From contig MU006090.1 of the NCBI GenBank assembly GCA_010093705.1, forward strand, positions 562,056 through 626,055: a stretch of DNA of 64,000 nt, written 5' to 3'. The notes under the pieces are model-generated. The model was given only the letters and a program-made list of their open reading frames with translations, did no database searches and was not told the origin of the DNA. A program made the translations under genes and the position numbers. Source of the stretch: Patellaria atrata CBS 101060. Taxonomy: Eukaryota; Ascomycota; Dothideomycetes; Patellariales; Patellariaceae. Shown one piece after another: positions 34,717-46,453 of this stretch. Each line of letters starts with the position of its first letter. Within the stretch, counting starts at the first letter, position 1.

Positions 34717-35559
34717 ATGTCGTCCTTCAATTCGGCCACGTCCTCACCCATGCCCAAAGCAAACAGGTTAAACGCCCCCTCCCAACCCACTTCCGCACCC
34801 TCGCCAACACCATCAAACTCCTCAAACATGGGCGGTACGAAGCGGAAAAGGCCTGATATCAATATCACCTATTCACAGCCCATGTTAACCGGCACTGGCG
34901 AGTCGCTACTGAGCAAAGTGCATTATGCGCTCCGCTATCTACAAGACAAAGGCACATGGCTGTCATTTCAGGAGATACTAAATTACTGCTTTGCTAACGG
35001 TGAAATAACCGATAATGTCCGCCACGCATTCAAGAGAGTTATCACCTCACACGATCGGGTTGAGTACGATCCCGCAGCGAACAAAGGGAAGGGTGCGTAT
35101 CGATTCAAGCCTAAACACAATGTTCGGAACGCGGATGAACTCAGGGCATACTTGCAGAAGCGACCAAATGCGCAGGGCATATCGGTCAAAGAGTTGAAGG
35201 AGGGCTGGCCGGATGCTGTGAAGTCAATCGACCTACTTGAAAAACGTGGAGAGTTATTGGTCACCCGGATGAAGAAAGACAATGCACCGAAAATGGTCTG
35301 GCAGAATGATCCGACGCTCACCTACAATATTGAACCCGAGTTCAAAAATGCCTGGCACTCTATCCAACTCCCTGCGAACATGGATGAGCTGAGAAGTAAG
35401 CTTGAAGCTGCGGGGTTGAAACCGACAAGTGCATCAAAGGATCCCAACGCAGTGGTGAAGCCGAAGGAAAAGAAAAGGAAAACAACAAGAAAGTCTGGGA
35501 AGCAGACCAACGTGCATATGGTTGGGATTTTACGAGACTATTCGCACAAGAGGAAATAG
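34717..35559 (+). CDS. TFA2: Transcription initiation factor TFIIE, beta subunit
   Basis: Single exon of 280 codons from ATG 34717. An in-frame ATG at 34555 would add 54 residues of Ser/Pro-rich, leader-like sequence and is less likely. After a Ser/Pro linker with a basic GGTKRKRPD, winged-helix sequence follows: LSKVHYALRYLQDKGTWLSFQEILNYC, then a second repeat ELRAYLQKRPNAQGISVKELKEGWPD and LEKRGELLVTRMKKDNAPKMVW. The C-terminus has a Lys/Arg-rich KEKKRKTTRKSGKQTN and HMVGILRDYSHKRK, the usual end of TFIIE-beta. With TFIIE-alpha it recruits and regulates TFIIH at Pol II promoters. The TFIIH subunit Tfb1 is also encoded in this window. Confidence 0.92.
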   Translation: MSSFNSATSSPMPKANRLNAPSQPTSAPSPTPSNSSNMGGTKRKRPDINITYSQPMLTGTGESLLSKVHYALRYLQDKGTWLSFQEILNYCFANGEITDNVRHAFKRVITSHDRVEYDPAANKGKGAYRFKPKHNVRNADELRAYLQKRPNAQGISVKELKEGWPDAVKSIDLLEKRGELLVTRMKKDNAPKMVWQNDPTLTYNIEPEFKNAWHSIQLPANMDELRSKLEAAGLKPTSASKDPNAVVKPKEKKRKTTRKSGKQTNVHMVGILRDYSHKRK

Positions 35560-36012
35560 ATCAAAATTCGTGTTTTGGTTTACTACCCTCTCTCTACCTA
35601 TAGCTCAGTCTGTGGGCTATGTTCACATGAAGCATAATGTTTCAGACACAGACACGGGCTTTTGCATGGCCAGACTTATGCTGTTCATTTTCATTGGCGT
35701 TGGTTGGTACATATGCATTCGGGTTAGAAGCAAATAGCTTCAACCTGCAACATAGCAAATACTAACAGAATGATACCCAGAGATAGAAATTATACTGATT
35801 CCATTTCTTTCATATTTTGATTGAGACAAATGTTTGGCCAAGCAGATAAGCAGATGAGAGACATCGAGTATTCTGATTCGCTGACGTACGTAGTATACTA
35901 AACTCCGTACATCTGATGCAACATCTAGTTTTTGTATCTTCCACCTCAAAAGCTAACCATTTCCCGCCTTAATCTTCCAATATATCTCGTCTCTTCTTCT
36001 CGATCATCCTGA
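35560..36012. other. Intergenic, promoter of the DUF1992 gene
   Basis: Holds the TFIIE-beta 3' UTR and the upstream region of the next gene. Nothing else recognised. Confidence 0.45.
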
Positions 36013-37752
36013 ATGCACACAAAACAGCAGCTCTCATCCCATATTTGCCTCCGCTGTCTTCGCTCCAGACACCGCGTCCCGGCGATCCAACCCCACCGCA
36101 AACGACACCTCTCAACCTCGCCACCTCTTCACTCTCCCCGTAACGAAGCAGCACAACATGGCGCCCCAACACCTTCCAATGTTTCAAAAGAAGAAGAAGG
36201 CGCAATGTCAAGACGGCTATCTGAATTGACGGACGAAGTCTTCGAATCCAGCGGTAGCCGCGCCTCCAAGACCATCTCAGAAGCCGGCTTCGACGAAGAC
36301 CTCCGTAAACAACTGGAAGAGCGTATAGCCTCTGCCGATTTCAAAAATAAGTATGCGAATCAGTTAGCACAAATGGATTTGCCATCGAGTGCCGGGCGAG
36401 GGACAAGAGATATTGCGGGCGCAGCAGCGTGGACGGGGACTGAGTCTACAGAAGATGCAGCGTTGCGCATGCTTACGGATGCACACAAGCCCCTACGCGG
36501 CGCACCAAGCGCTTCATCAGTTCGAGGACCACCAGTGCGTATTGACACGGGACGAGCTCGCTCCAAACCGTCTATGGGTACGAGACTGGCGAATGCGAGA
36601 GACAGGACGTCAATATATGCAATCCTAAAGGATAACGAAATGACCAAAGAAGAGCGCGAGGCCTACACGCGCGAGATGAAAGAGCGCTTTCAACCTCACG
36701 CTCGCGCCGTACCAGCTACGATCCAAGGCCTCGCATCCCTAGCCAACGAGCGTATCGAAGACGCCATCGCACGAGGACAGTTCAAGAATCTCCCGCGCGG
36801 TAAGAGGATCGAGCGTGACTATAACGCTTCTAGTCCTTTCATTGATACGACGGAGTACCTTCTCAATAAAATCATCCAGAAGCAAGATATCGTACCACCC
36901 TGGATCGAGAAACAGCAGGAACTTGCTAGTGCGGCAAATAAGTTCCGTGGCCGGCTCAGGAATGACTGGAAGAGACATGCGGCAAGGATGATCGCGAGTG
37001 AGGGCGGGACGCTGCAGGATCAAGTACAACGTGCGGAAGCATATGCTGCGGCCGAAGCCATGGAGAACCCACCCAAGAGAAACGAGGAGACAATCCATGC
37101 GGTGGATGAAAAGGGGCACATGTCACAAATCACGCTTTCGGGAGAGCTGAAAGCCGCAATCGCGGCATCGGAAGAGACGCCCGAAGGAACCACACCCACG
37201 GGAACGGAAACAACGCCCGACTCAGCCGCATCTCCCGAGATTACGATCACGGAGACCCCGATATCGCAGTCTAGGACCCCTGACCCGACCTCCTCAACTT
37301 ACACTACAGTATCTCTCTCTCCTGCTAGCTCTTCAAATCCCCCGTCCCCATCATCATCACCATCACCATCACCCTCCTCCCCAACACTTCCCTCACCCTT
37401 CCGTGATTCTTCATGGCTAGCAACTGAATCCTCCTATCACACCCTCGCAATCAACAACCTCAACAATCTCACCCGAACCTATAATCTAATGGCCCCTGAC
37501 TTGGCCAAGAAGCCTTACTACGACTTACAGCGCGAGTTACGCTCCTGTTATGCTGACATTGCTCCCCAACTCCCGGGAGCGATCTTGGAGCGGGCAACCA
37601 GACCAAAGCGCAAAGTTAAAGTCATCGGTCATCGCGAAGGTAGCATCTTGGAAAGGTTTAGCACGGAGCAAAAGGGACGCGTGTATGATGAGAAGACGGA
37701 GAAGAGGTATGGGTTCAAGGAATTTTGGAAAGATTTGTTTGGAGGGTGTTAG
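36013..37752 (+). CDS. Mitochondrial DUF1992 (DNAJC28 conserved domain) protein
   Basis: Single exon of 579 codons. The N-terminus is basic with Ser and Arg and no acidic residues (SSHICLRCLRSRHRVPAIQPHRKRHLST), consistent with a mitochondrial presequence. The diagnostic region lies around residues 235-305: LANERIEDAIARGQFKNLPRGK, then FIDTTEYLLNKIIQKQDIVPPWIEKQQEL. This is the DUF1992 domain found in DNAJC28. There is no HPD-bearing J domain, as in most fungal members. A Ser/Pro/Thr-rich linker (about residues 390-470) separates it from a conserved C-terminal block NLTRTYNLMAPDLAKKPYYDLQRELRSCYAD. The biochemical function of the domain is not established. Confidence 0.85.
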   Translation: MHTKQQLSSHICLRCLRSRHRVPAIQPHRKRHLSTSPPLHSPRNEAAQHGAPTPSNVSKEEEGAMSRRLSELTDEVFESSGSRASKTISEAGFDEDLRKQLEERIASADFKNKYANQLAQMDLPSSAGRGTRDIAGAAAWTGTESTEDAALRMLTDAHKPLRGAPSASSVRGPPVRIDTGRARSKPSMGTRLANARDRTSIYAILKDNEMTKEEREAYTREMKERFQPHARAVPATIQGLASLANERIEDAIARGQFKNLPRGKRIERDYNASSPFIDTTEYLLNKIIQKQDIVPPWIEKQQELASAANKFRGRLRNDWKRHAARMIASEGGTLQDQVQRAEAYAAAEAMENPPKRNEETIHAVDEKGHMSQITLSGELKAAIAASEETPEGTTPTGTETTPDSAASPEITITETPISQSRTPDPTSSTYTTVSLSPASSSNPPSPSSSPSPSPSSPTLPSPFRDSSWLATESSYHTLAINNLNNLTRTYNLMAPDLAKKPYYDLQRELRSCYADIAPQLPGAILERATRPKRKVKVIGHREGSILERFSTEQKGRVYDEKTEKRYGFKEFWKDLFGGC

Positions 37753-39746
37753 GTTGAAGAAAGGCTTTTGTATACTAAGTTACTCTGATACGGGCTCAAC
37801 GTTCTATATTCTCTATACTCTACACCTTTAATACATGATTCACCTTCATACACAACACAATCTATAGACACTTTATGTCTTCTTTATTTTAACAACTTTC
37901 ATACACACTCTCTCCCTCCCGGCCCCTCCCGCCACTTTCTACTACTCTACTCCCTATAACTCCTCATCTCTACTTCAAAGTCCCATCCTACACTTCAGCT
38001 TATTCCCCTATTCCGAATCCTCTTCCACAAGCCAAACTCCCAAACGAATCTCTACGGACCATCCCCGAGAAACTCAGGTTCAAGTTCACGAAGAGCGTAC
38101 ACTACAAAATCCCCACAACCACACAAATCCCAAAAGAACGCTTAATACTCCGATCAGCACCCCCCTCAACATGGGTCAAGGATATGTATATATACCATAC
38201 GCAAACCCACTAGAAACCCTTTCAAGTAGTCGTCCGAAGCTTGTAGCTCCGGCAAACCCACCCCGCTTTCCTCCTTCCTCCTTCCAACTCCCAATTTCCA
38301 ATTCCCCCTGTAGAAGAGGATGGATGTACTATACGATAAACTTATCTATCACACGAGAGCGGGTATAGTGTGTATTCCATCTTAACTAGACCACAGTCCT
38401 CATACCCCACCAATGCCGTACATACGTACACTACAACATCCACATCCATACCTTATCCCACACCATACCCCACACGCAAATTCCACAAACCCAAAACTCA
38501 ACCCCGTGACAGCAGCCTGAAATCCCCGCCTCCATGCCCTCGTTCTTGTTTACAGCCATGTTGCATGGTGATGCTTCCGTAGCCAGACGTCACTTCATCA
38601 CGTACCATTCGCACTAAGACAATTCCAATTGCTAAGAGAAGGGGAATAGACAATAGCCCCCGCCGCAGTGCCATTAACACGCATCAATTTCACAATTTTG
38701 TGTTCCTCGTCACAGCGCATGAACATCAGACCTGCATGATCGGAGTGCAGCCCGGCGGGATGGGGGGGATGGGGTAATTTAAATCAAGATGCTGCAGTAA
38801 AGCGGAGAAGACTGTGCGTGTGAGGTCCTGCAATATGGTGGAGAGAGGAACCCGGGGAACGGCATATGTGGCCTTGCATGGAGTGCTTCATGCCCGATGC
38901 AGAACAGTTCTGTTTTGTGCGGTTGAGATTGGTGGGTATAATTTTGGGGGAGGGTTGGTTTATGGTTGGGTCTATAACTGGGTCTATGGCAGCATCTTGA
39001 TATAGGGATTGGTCGATGGTGAAAATTCTCTCCGACGAGAAATTGGCAAGAAAGGAGCTTCATGGGTGTTGTTCTCTTACCGGTCTTGTGGGTCAGGTGG
39101 AGTTGCAAATCCGCGTGGCAGAACATTTGTTTTTGTCTGTTCTGATGTATGTGGCACGGTCGAGTTAGGGAAGGTGTAAACGAACGACCGTGACGCTCGT
39201 ATTTGGATGCAGGAGGACAACTGACATGGAAGAGCGAATGTGGGACTCTGTTTCATTGTTTGTTTTGATGGACTGTATGTGTGAGTCTTGTATGTCCACA
39301 CAGACGGGTAAGTGACAATGGGACGTCCGGAAATAGCTTTGTGCATATGTGGAGTGATATGGGACAAAGGATACGTTCATGCGAGTAGGGATCTGTATGC
39401 AGGATGAACGATGCGTGAGTGGTTACATGATCGTGTCCTCGATTGGTTAAGAAAAGGAAAGGGTTAGAAAGTGATAGGTCAATATTCGACTTGAGTTAAA
39501 CGCTACTAATATATCAGTTTTGTGACTGTAAGGAACAGCGGACGAAGATAGATAGGTTACTGCGGATATTTGATGAGTCATAAACATACGACAAAGCTGC
39601 TCCCTGATACCCTAGTGCTTTGATTGCGTATTGACGTTAATGGAATGATAGTTCCATTGCTACCTGATAAAATCCATTAGAGGAGTATCCTTTCAAGGCA
39701 TCAATTCCGCATGAATGTAGATAATAATCAAAATTCTGCGAGTGCC
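37753..39746. other. Intergenic, nothing recognised
   Basis: About 2 kb, pyrimidine-rich at 37860-38560. Short ORFs on both strands lack domain signs or splice chains. Confidence 0.5.
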
Positions 39747-41219
39747 CTAATCGTCAATCGGTTGGCAAAATATTTTTCTCAGCACTTTTCCCATGGTCAT
39801 GCGACTTCTCCTGTCAACCCCCTTTTCCGGTTGTCCCCCTCTCTTATCCTCTCTGCACGCCCGTCTTAAAACGACGTCCTCAGTCTTCAATGACAACATC
39901 TGTAATCCTTTCCAAGTATCCGTACCCGGTGGTAGTGGAAATAGTGGTAGAGGTAGTGAATTCGGTCGTCTGACGGGGTACCTTGGTTGTACAGGGAAGA
40001 TAGCTAAAGGGTCAGAACGACACCTGAACCGCTGTTTCTCGCTCTGTGACGCGTACCCTGAGTCTCCAGAGAGCTCCCTATTTGTCGTCTTCGTCGGTAA
40101 TGGCGTATCTCGAGTTGGAGATCTGCTCCTCGTTCTAGAGAGACGATGCGAGCGTTCTCTCACGCGTGGCTGATTCGGAGGTGATCGAGGGGCGGGGATA
40201 TATTCGGTGCAGGTTATGATACCATTTGCAGCAGCGATAGGCAAAAGGGCCTCGAGAGCTGGTGAGTTAACTGTATGGATGCGTAGCTCAGCCTGCGTTA
40301 GGGTAGGAGGATGATACTTTGGTAGACTTGGCAACGCTCCTTGCGAAGACACATTGGATGGAACACGGATTCTCGGTCCACCCAGCGTGGTCCTAACTGT
40401 AGACACGGCTGAGGTGTATAGCGCAGAGTTGTAAGATCCCCAGCTGCTCACCCTGCTTCCACTGTATTCGGATGGCGCATCGGAGCGATAGATAGGGATG
40501 CCATCCTGCGTATAACGAGTCGAGTCTTCCCTGCTCCGCCTAGATGTGGGGGCAGACAAGAAGGGGTGGGATTTGTCTGACCTCAGAGACGCAGCTGAGG
40601 AGCTTGTAACGCGTTGGGCATGCACGACGGGCACGGGTGATCTCTCAACCTCGTTTATCTCCGAGCTCTCACCCATGTGCTGGTTTCGGAGGACGCCTTC
40701 TTCCATACGTGCTGGTGTGAGTGATGTTTCTTGGCTCTGATTTGCCGAGGGAGTCACATAAACGCGCACATGGGGGTTAGCTATTGGTGTGATACGGCGC
40801 TGGTTGGATGATGCCTTAGATGCAAGGGTTGCGGAGGATGTCTGCTCGATGATGGTCGCCAGACGCATGCCGTGTGGTCGGGTCCTCACCACCATAGAGT
40901 CAAACCTGCCGTGTGCGGTTTCCACCGTATTCTCGTAGTCACCCTCGGATTGGTCTTCAATGCCATACTCCATCTCTTCAATCACCTGACTGTAACCCTC
41001 GAGGTCCTCTGATGACGGCTCGTCTGTAGGTATTGTTGTAGTCTCATGATCATATGATGGTGCCGCTAAGATGGTCAGCTTCCCATCTTCGTGTCGTTCT
41101 TGTGATGTGGTTGAATTGTTGCCAAAAGTTGCGTGTGGTGGCTTGTATAGTTCTAGCTCCCGCGAAAGTTGACGGTTACTCTGATCTGTAAGTGCCCCTG
41201 TCATTGAGAATGTTGTCAT
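39747..41219 (-). CDS. Hypothetical disordered protein
   Basis: A single open frame of 490 codons, too long and too biased in composition to be chance. It is rich in Ser, Thr, Arg and Pro, with no membrane segment, signal peptide or known domain. Notable patches are an acidic stretch around residues 65-100 (EDLEGYSQVIEEMEYGIEDQ), Ser-Arg patches SHRLSRTRSRSPTRDTP near residue 365, and a Pro-rich SLPLPLFPLPPGTDTWKGLQ near 430. The tail is basic (MGKVLRKIFCQPIDD). One possible conserved island is PALEALLPIAAANGIITCTEYIPAP. I do not recognise the family and propose no function. Confidence 0.7.
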   Translation of the reverse strand: MTTFSMTGALTDQSNRQLSRELELYKPPHATFGNNSTTSQERHEDGKLTILAAPSYDHETTTIPTDEPSSEDLEGYSQVIEEMEYGIEDQSEGDYENTVETAHGRFDSMVVRTRPHGMRLATIIEQTSSATLASKASSNQRRITPIANPHVRVYVTPSANQSQETSLTPARMEEGVLRNQHMGESSEINEVERSPVPVVHAQRVTSSSAASLRSDKSHPFLSAPTSRRSREDSTRYTQDGIPIYRSDAPSEYSGSRVSSWGSYNSALYTSAVSTVRTTLGGPRIRVPSNVSSQGALPSLPKYHPPTLTQAELRIHTVNSPALEALLPIAAANGIITCTEYIPAPRSPPNQPRVRERSHRLSRTRSRSPTRDTPLPTKTTNRELSGDSGYASQSEKQRFRCRSDPLAIFPVQPRYPVRRPNSLPLPLFPLPPGTDTWKGLQMLSLKTEDVVLRRACREDKRGGQPEKGVDRRSRMTMGKVLRKIFCQPIDD

Positions 41220-44200
41220 ATCAGCTATTACCCCTTAGTTACAATAATATACCGTATGATAAAGGGTGCTAGTCTAAATGTAAGCGTCAAGTATTCTCGT
41301 ATGTTCAGGTTGAAGAGATTTCCCGTCGGCTTGGTTAGTAAACAAACCCACAACCTTCCACTGCACAGGAGCAACCTTCCAGAAGACCATGTGATGAATG
41401 AGCAGGAAGATCTGTTCCTGCCAATTTAATCTCACGGATTATAGTGCAGAGTACAGTAGGAATCAGGCTTCGTGCGCTGTCGAAAGCCCCTGCTGGTTGA
41501 ACAACTGCCGCAATCCAAAACAGTCAACCCCACGAGCTTAAACTTTCGACTCGCATCAGCAACATCATCTAGAAGGGGAGCAACATGCAATTGCTACAAT
41601 TCCATTGACTGGAGATATCCCAGTTTAGTTCATTAATGGGAAAAATGCGTGATAGCGTTTCTCGTAATTCAGTCATACGAGGAAAGCTTAAAGAAAATCC
41701 CCTTAATACGCATGTTAGCCGCATGAAGAGGAGATTTCACCATCTAGTTTCGGCCAGATAGAGTAAAGATAGGCACGAAAATGAGTTATAGAAGTTCTCG
41801 ATTTGATAAACTTCAGTTCTGAAGAAGTGTCTCTAAGATCCATACCATGCTGAATCAAGATGCATGGACCACTTTGGGACAAGTATGGATGTAGATATCT
41901 CGACTCCAGAAACAACGTTTGATTATCCATCAACGACCCTGTAGACGGGTTTGCAATCGTCTTGCGTTCTTCCACGAGTTCGCAGCACCAAATCCGCGCC
42001 ACGTGGAAGAATAACGCCGCAACAGTCTCCAAAGCCATAGCTCTGGTCCTCCAGGGCCATGGTTCAACTAGAATTTGACAATTTTGGCTGCTATTCCTAG
42101 GAGTTTGGCGCACTACTTTTCCGTGATATGGGGCATGGCTGCTGCAAGAAAGCAGTTAATTTAAGCCTTTTACAGCTAGAGAGAGTAGTATGCATCCGCA
42201 AACTAGTAGTGCAGCCTGAGAGTGGTGATAAAAACATTAAAATCGATATTCTGGACTTCGCTTCTTATCCCTGGGTTGGATATTAAGGTTGTGGTGTCAT
42301 GTAAACATGCCACGCGTCGTCCGACCTAGAATTTATAGGACGACTTGTCAGGTTGATGGTGAGACTGTCAAAAAGTCCGTCCAATCGTACTCCATAATGC
42401 CGCCGGGGAGAGCAAATCTAGCTTTATAGTGGAAAATTTACTAAAATTGGTGTATCTTGCACGGCATGTTGGGCCTCAAAGAGAGCAGTATGAAATGAAT
42501 TGAACCATCGTTACGCACGTGGAGATTTCTCTTCGCTGGTGGATAATTCGGTAGGGTCGAGAACGAAAGATGGTGGTCCATTCAACGCCTCCAGAATCAA
42601 AGTGCCTGTCGGATAGCAACAATGATATTACTCCCAGCTTTAAGGGCAGCCAGGCAGCTCTTCCCCGTGCGACGGTTGCAGGACCGCAGAACTAGAGCTA
42701 TCTGTGCATCAAGATCAGGAGTGTGAGTGGTGAGATACCTGAAGATGTGCGTAGCTCGGGCACCTAATAGGCACGCACGGCACGATCCTCTCCTTGCGAG
42801 ATCGATCTGGCATTCGGCGATCTGTTCCGGACCGCACCCGCACGGAGCGATAGAACTACGATAGACGCGATTGAGTTAAGCCTCGCTGTCATTCGCTAGT
42901 AGTGCGCTTGGCTGCGACTCTGTGGCTTGTCCCAATAGAACCACCCATCGTCGATTGAGACGTTGCCATATTCTTTCTGGTGCTGCCAAATGAACCGTAA
43001 TACCGTATATCTGCTACTCTGCTCCTACGCACGCTCCACTCCCTATGGCCGGCAAAACTTTGCCATGTTCTATTCCATGAACTTGATTTTATGCTTACGC
43101 GGTGTAAATAACGTTCCGAAAAAGCCCTGGAGCATGTGCCTTGAATTCTGTGTTGCGTGAGAGCGGTAGCCACGGGCCCGAATTTCTGCAATGCGGGCCC
43201 AGTACGCACATCCTCCTACCCGAATGCGGATATACTTCCGCAGATCAGTGCTATATCCAGTTGGATGTGCCAGCATACAAATATCCTTTTCCTTTGGGAG
43301 TTGGGCGTTGACTGAATCAATTTTGTAGTCATGGCATTTCCAATCCTCCGGCATGGATGATCAGAGAATTGTAAACGCACGAGCCCTCTTGTGTTTGGCA
43401 TCTTCCCCAAATCAGGCAGCTTGTCGTCGTGAGATGGGTATGACACTGAGCAAAAGAGACACCTGTGACCGAGCCGCTTCTTGCAATGGCGAATTCTTGC
43501 TGCAGGGTGAGCATCAGGATATGTCAGTCCACTGCCCATATGCAAGTGGCTCTCATGCAGCGACAATGAGATCTCTCTCCCTTGGAATGCCTCATCCCAG
43601 ATCTCCCCCCCATGCTAGTAATTGAGATTCGGTCGCTTAACCCTGAGAAGTCCCAACCATTTACGCTGATAGACGTGTAACCGCTGATGAAAAACTCTCT
43701 CTAAGGGGCTCAGGTTGGCGCTCTCTCTTGATACAGTCGGCGGAACGAAAACTCGGCGGCCTAACAGATTGCTGGACCACCCTTTTACTGCATCAGCCAA
43801 TTTGGAATACCGGGAACCTGGGTCGGCGGATTTCAGAGCTAGCCAGTCACGCATATTACCACCTTAATGTTCGTATCTCGGCGATCTCAATGGTATCTTT
43901 TCCAGAGAAGGAGGAGAGCAGTGTATTGGTTGAGTAGTACCAATTCAATGGTGATAGGACCATATCGTTCGGAAAATGACTTGATGCGCATTCGTCGAAG
44001 AGGACACCAAGTGTTTCTTGCCTGCTGCAGGAGCCAAGTCCTCCCTCTGTGGCCGATGAAGTGTGCCAGCATGGCGGACTGTGAGGGGCGGCATGGGACA
44101 GTATAGCATCCCGATCGATCAACCACCAGTAATAGTATCCTTTAAAGAATTTTACTACGGGTGGGGTGTCCATCTGTTGATATAAAATCTACTGACGGTC

Positions 44201-46453
44201 TCTCCTTTCGATGAGTTCTTCTGATTTTAGTTCTTCATGAACTGGTCGTAGACTTGATTGTCGTTGAACGAACATCTCAGGGGAATAAATCCTTTCGGGG
44301 TATTTTCTGGTCAATCTAAGTTCAAATGGCACACTCCCACGGCAGGTTAGCACCTAGTGCTCCTAAGGATAAATTCTATGCAGCTTTAGGATGGCCCATC
44401 GACAGTAATTCCGAAGGGATGTATCAGGCTTTACTTGTAAGCACTCGAATAGAAATAAGAGGATGTTTGCTTACTTAGATTACTTAGAGAGAAGTAGATA
44501 AAGGCCGTCAACGCCTCATAGCAGATCCAAACAACCTGCAAAACAGCGACCCGAAACTTCGACCTCCATACTCCTGGGCCCACATTTCCGAGTCGGCGAA
44601 ACATAAGGAGGTCAGGGAGATATTTCGAACAGCTAGCCCGATCGCGGCCCCATATTTCCAATATGGCGAGTTCATGGATGGACAGAATCAGGACAACTGG
44701 GTGATTCGCTGGTTACTCTGGCATACATTTCGCTACAAAGATAGCAGGAACGTCAGGGTAACACATTCTAGTAAGTCCAATTATTTGTTCTATGAGGAAT
44801 ACTAGGTGCCTAGGAACCTTTAACACTTCTTTGATTTTTAAGTTAACTTTCCTGTAGCAGGGACCGAGTACTGGGATCCGGTGAGGAATGGTTGACAGGA
44901 CATCCAAGTATTGTTCCTTCGTCATAATTTTCCCGCTTGATTTATCAGAACTAGAACATTCGTTTATGCTTCTTCCACGAGTTTAGCATGAAGGTAACCA
45001 CTCTGATCTGTCCTGCGGGCTGACGGCGGAGAGCAGAGAGAAATGTAACATGATAGGTAGCAAGGTGCGGATCTCCACTCACTTGTAACCAATACAAATA
45101 TGAAGAGTTAGTCTAGTTCCGTTTCAAGCGCTTTTTCATATGCATCAGACAGAAATCAACATAGACGTGATGAGAACTCAGCATGTTCATAATAGAATTC
45201 GCCTAAACTCTTATGGATCTTATTCCACGTTCCATCTCTAAGATGCACTATTATCTGACACGTGTGGGATATCATGACCCATCGTGATGACGGTACGAAT
45301 GCATGGTCGACGAAGATATATTTTTCATCCATATCTTTGCGGGGGTATGACACCGTATGTATGTTGAAATTGCCTAATGAAGGATTGTACAATATTAACT
45401 CTCATCATTTTCCGGGAAATAACAGAAGGATAAGAGACCGAAAAGAGTTCTATATTCATTAGTTCCTTCCCTCAATGTCAAAAGTCTGTTTACACTTGAA
45501 CCTACATCTATGTTTTGACTATTCTCATGGTACGAACAAGTCGAACAACAACCGAGGAGGTCGTGCAACCTGTGTGGGCCAGCAACAATTGCTTTATTCC
45601 CCAAGTCGCACAGGTTAAGCGATACAGTGAGCTCTGATATGTTCTCAAATAGACTTGAGATGAAGTTGATGCGGTCGATGGAGAAAGGATTGCAAAGTTG
45701 AAGAAAGGGAAGAGAGTCGGCATAGTTTGAAAGAGGTAGGTATATCTACTCCTTGTGGAAACCAGATCCACACTACAGCAACGAACATGGAAGAAGAGGT
45801 CGGACTTGTTCGCGAATGCCTGCAAGGTGCTTGTCATAGGGAAGCCACATGAAAAGTTTGAAGATTTCTGTTGTGTAGCATAAATTCGAGCCAGAAGGGG
45901 ATCATTTCATGATGTTGCTGATCTGTCGTGTTAGTCAATCATGAAAGCAGGTAACCGTTAGTAGAGTTCATTACATGTGAAATAATAGGTTCGGAATTGA
46001 GTTCTAGAATGGTAAAAATCCACAAAATTTCAATTCAAGCTGCAGAGACTCTGATCCTCCACAATTCTCGGAGGTTGTCAGAATAAGATAATGCTTGATA
46101 GTCGTGATAGTCAACGAAAAGAGCAATTGGGATAACGTGCGCCAAGGGAGTCTACGTAGTGGCAGCCAACGTCCATCATCCCACCTTCACTGCTTTCAGA
46201 CTCTTCAGTCCCAACACTTCGGATGATCTTCATTCCGTAATCATGTCCATTGCAACACGACTGTTTTGATTTGTTTGATAAAGCTTGTCTTCGCCTGTGA
46301 AGCCGTCTGATCTACATTGATCTGCGCTGATCTACAATTGCTGCGAAAAGGGACGTAGTGGGAGCGGTCTTGGCCTTCCCTATCATCATACGAGCGGACT
46401 CGCCTTGTTCTCTAAATATACATAGATCATCCTCGAGTTGCTTCGTTGGGATT
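41220..46453. other. Long stretch without supportable genes
   Basis: Short ORFs occur on both strands, for example minus 41715-42113, 43216-43566 and 45156-45392. None has a recognisable domain, and neighbouring frames do not join into a plausible exon chain. It may hold remnants too decayed to identify. No tandem repeat or RNA gene was seen. Confidence 0.45.

Noticed and set aside
36013-37752. True J-domain chaperone
   Set aside because: It has no HPD motif. The match is to the DUF1992 region of DNAJC28 only.
43216-43854. Minus-strand ORFs as a decayed HET or other domain protein
   Set aside because: I looked for WVDALCINQ-, RGWTLQE- and PSWSW-like motifs and found none. The frames do not join into a known pattern.
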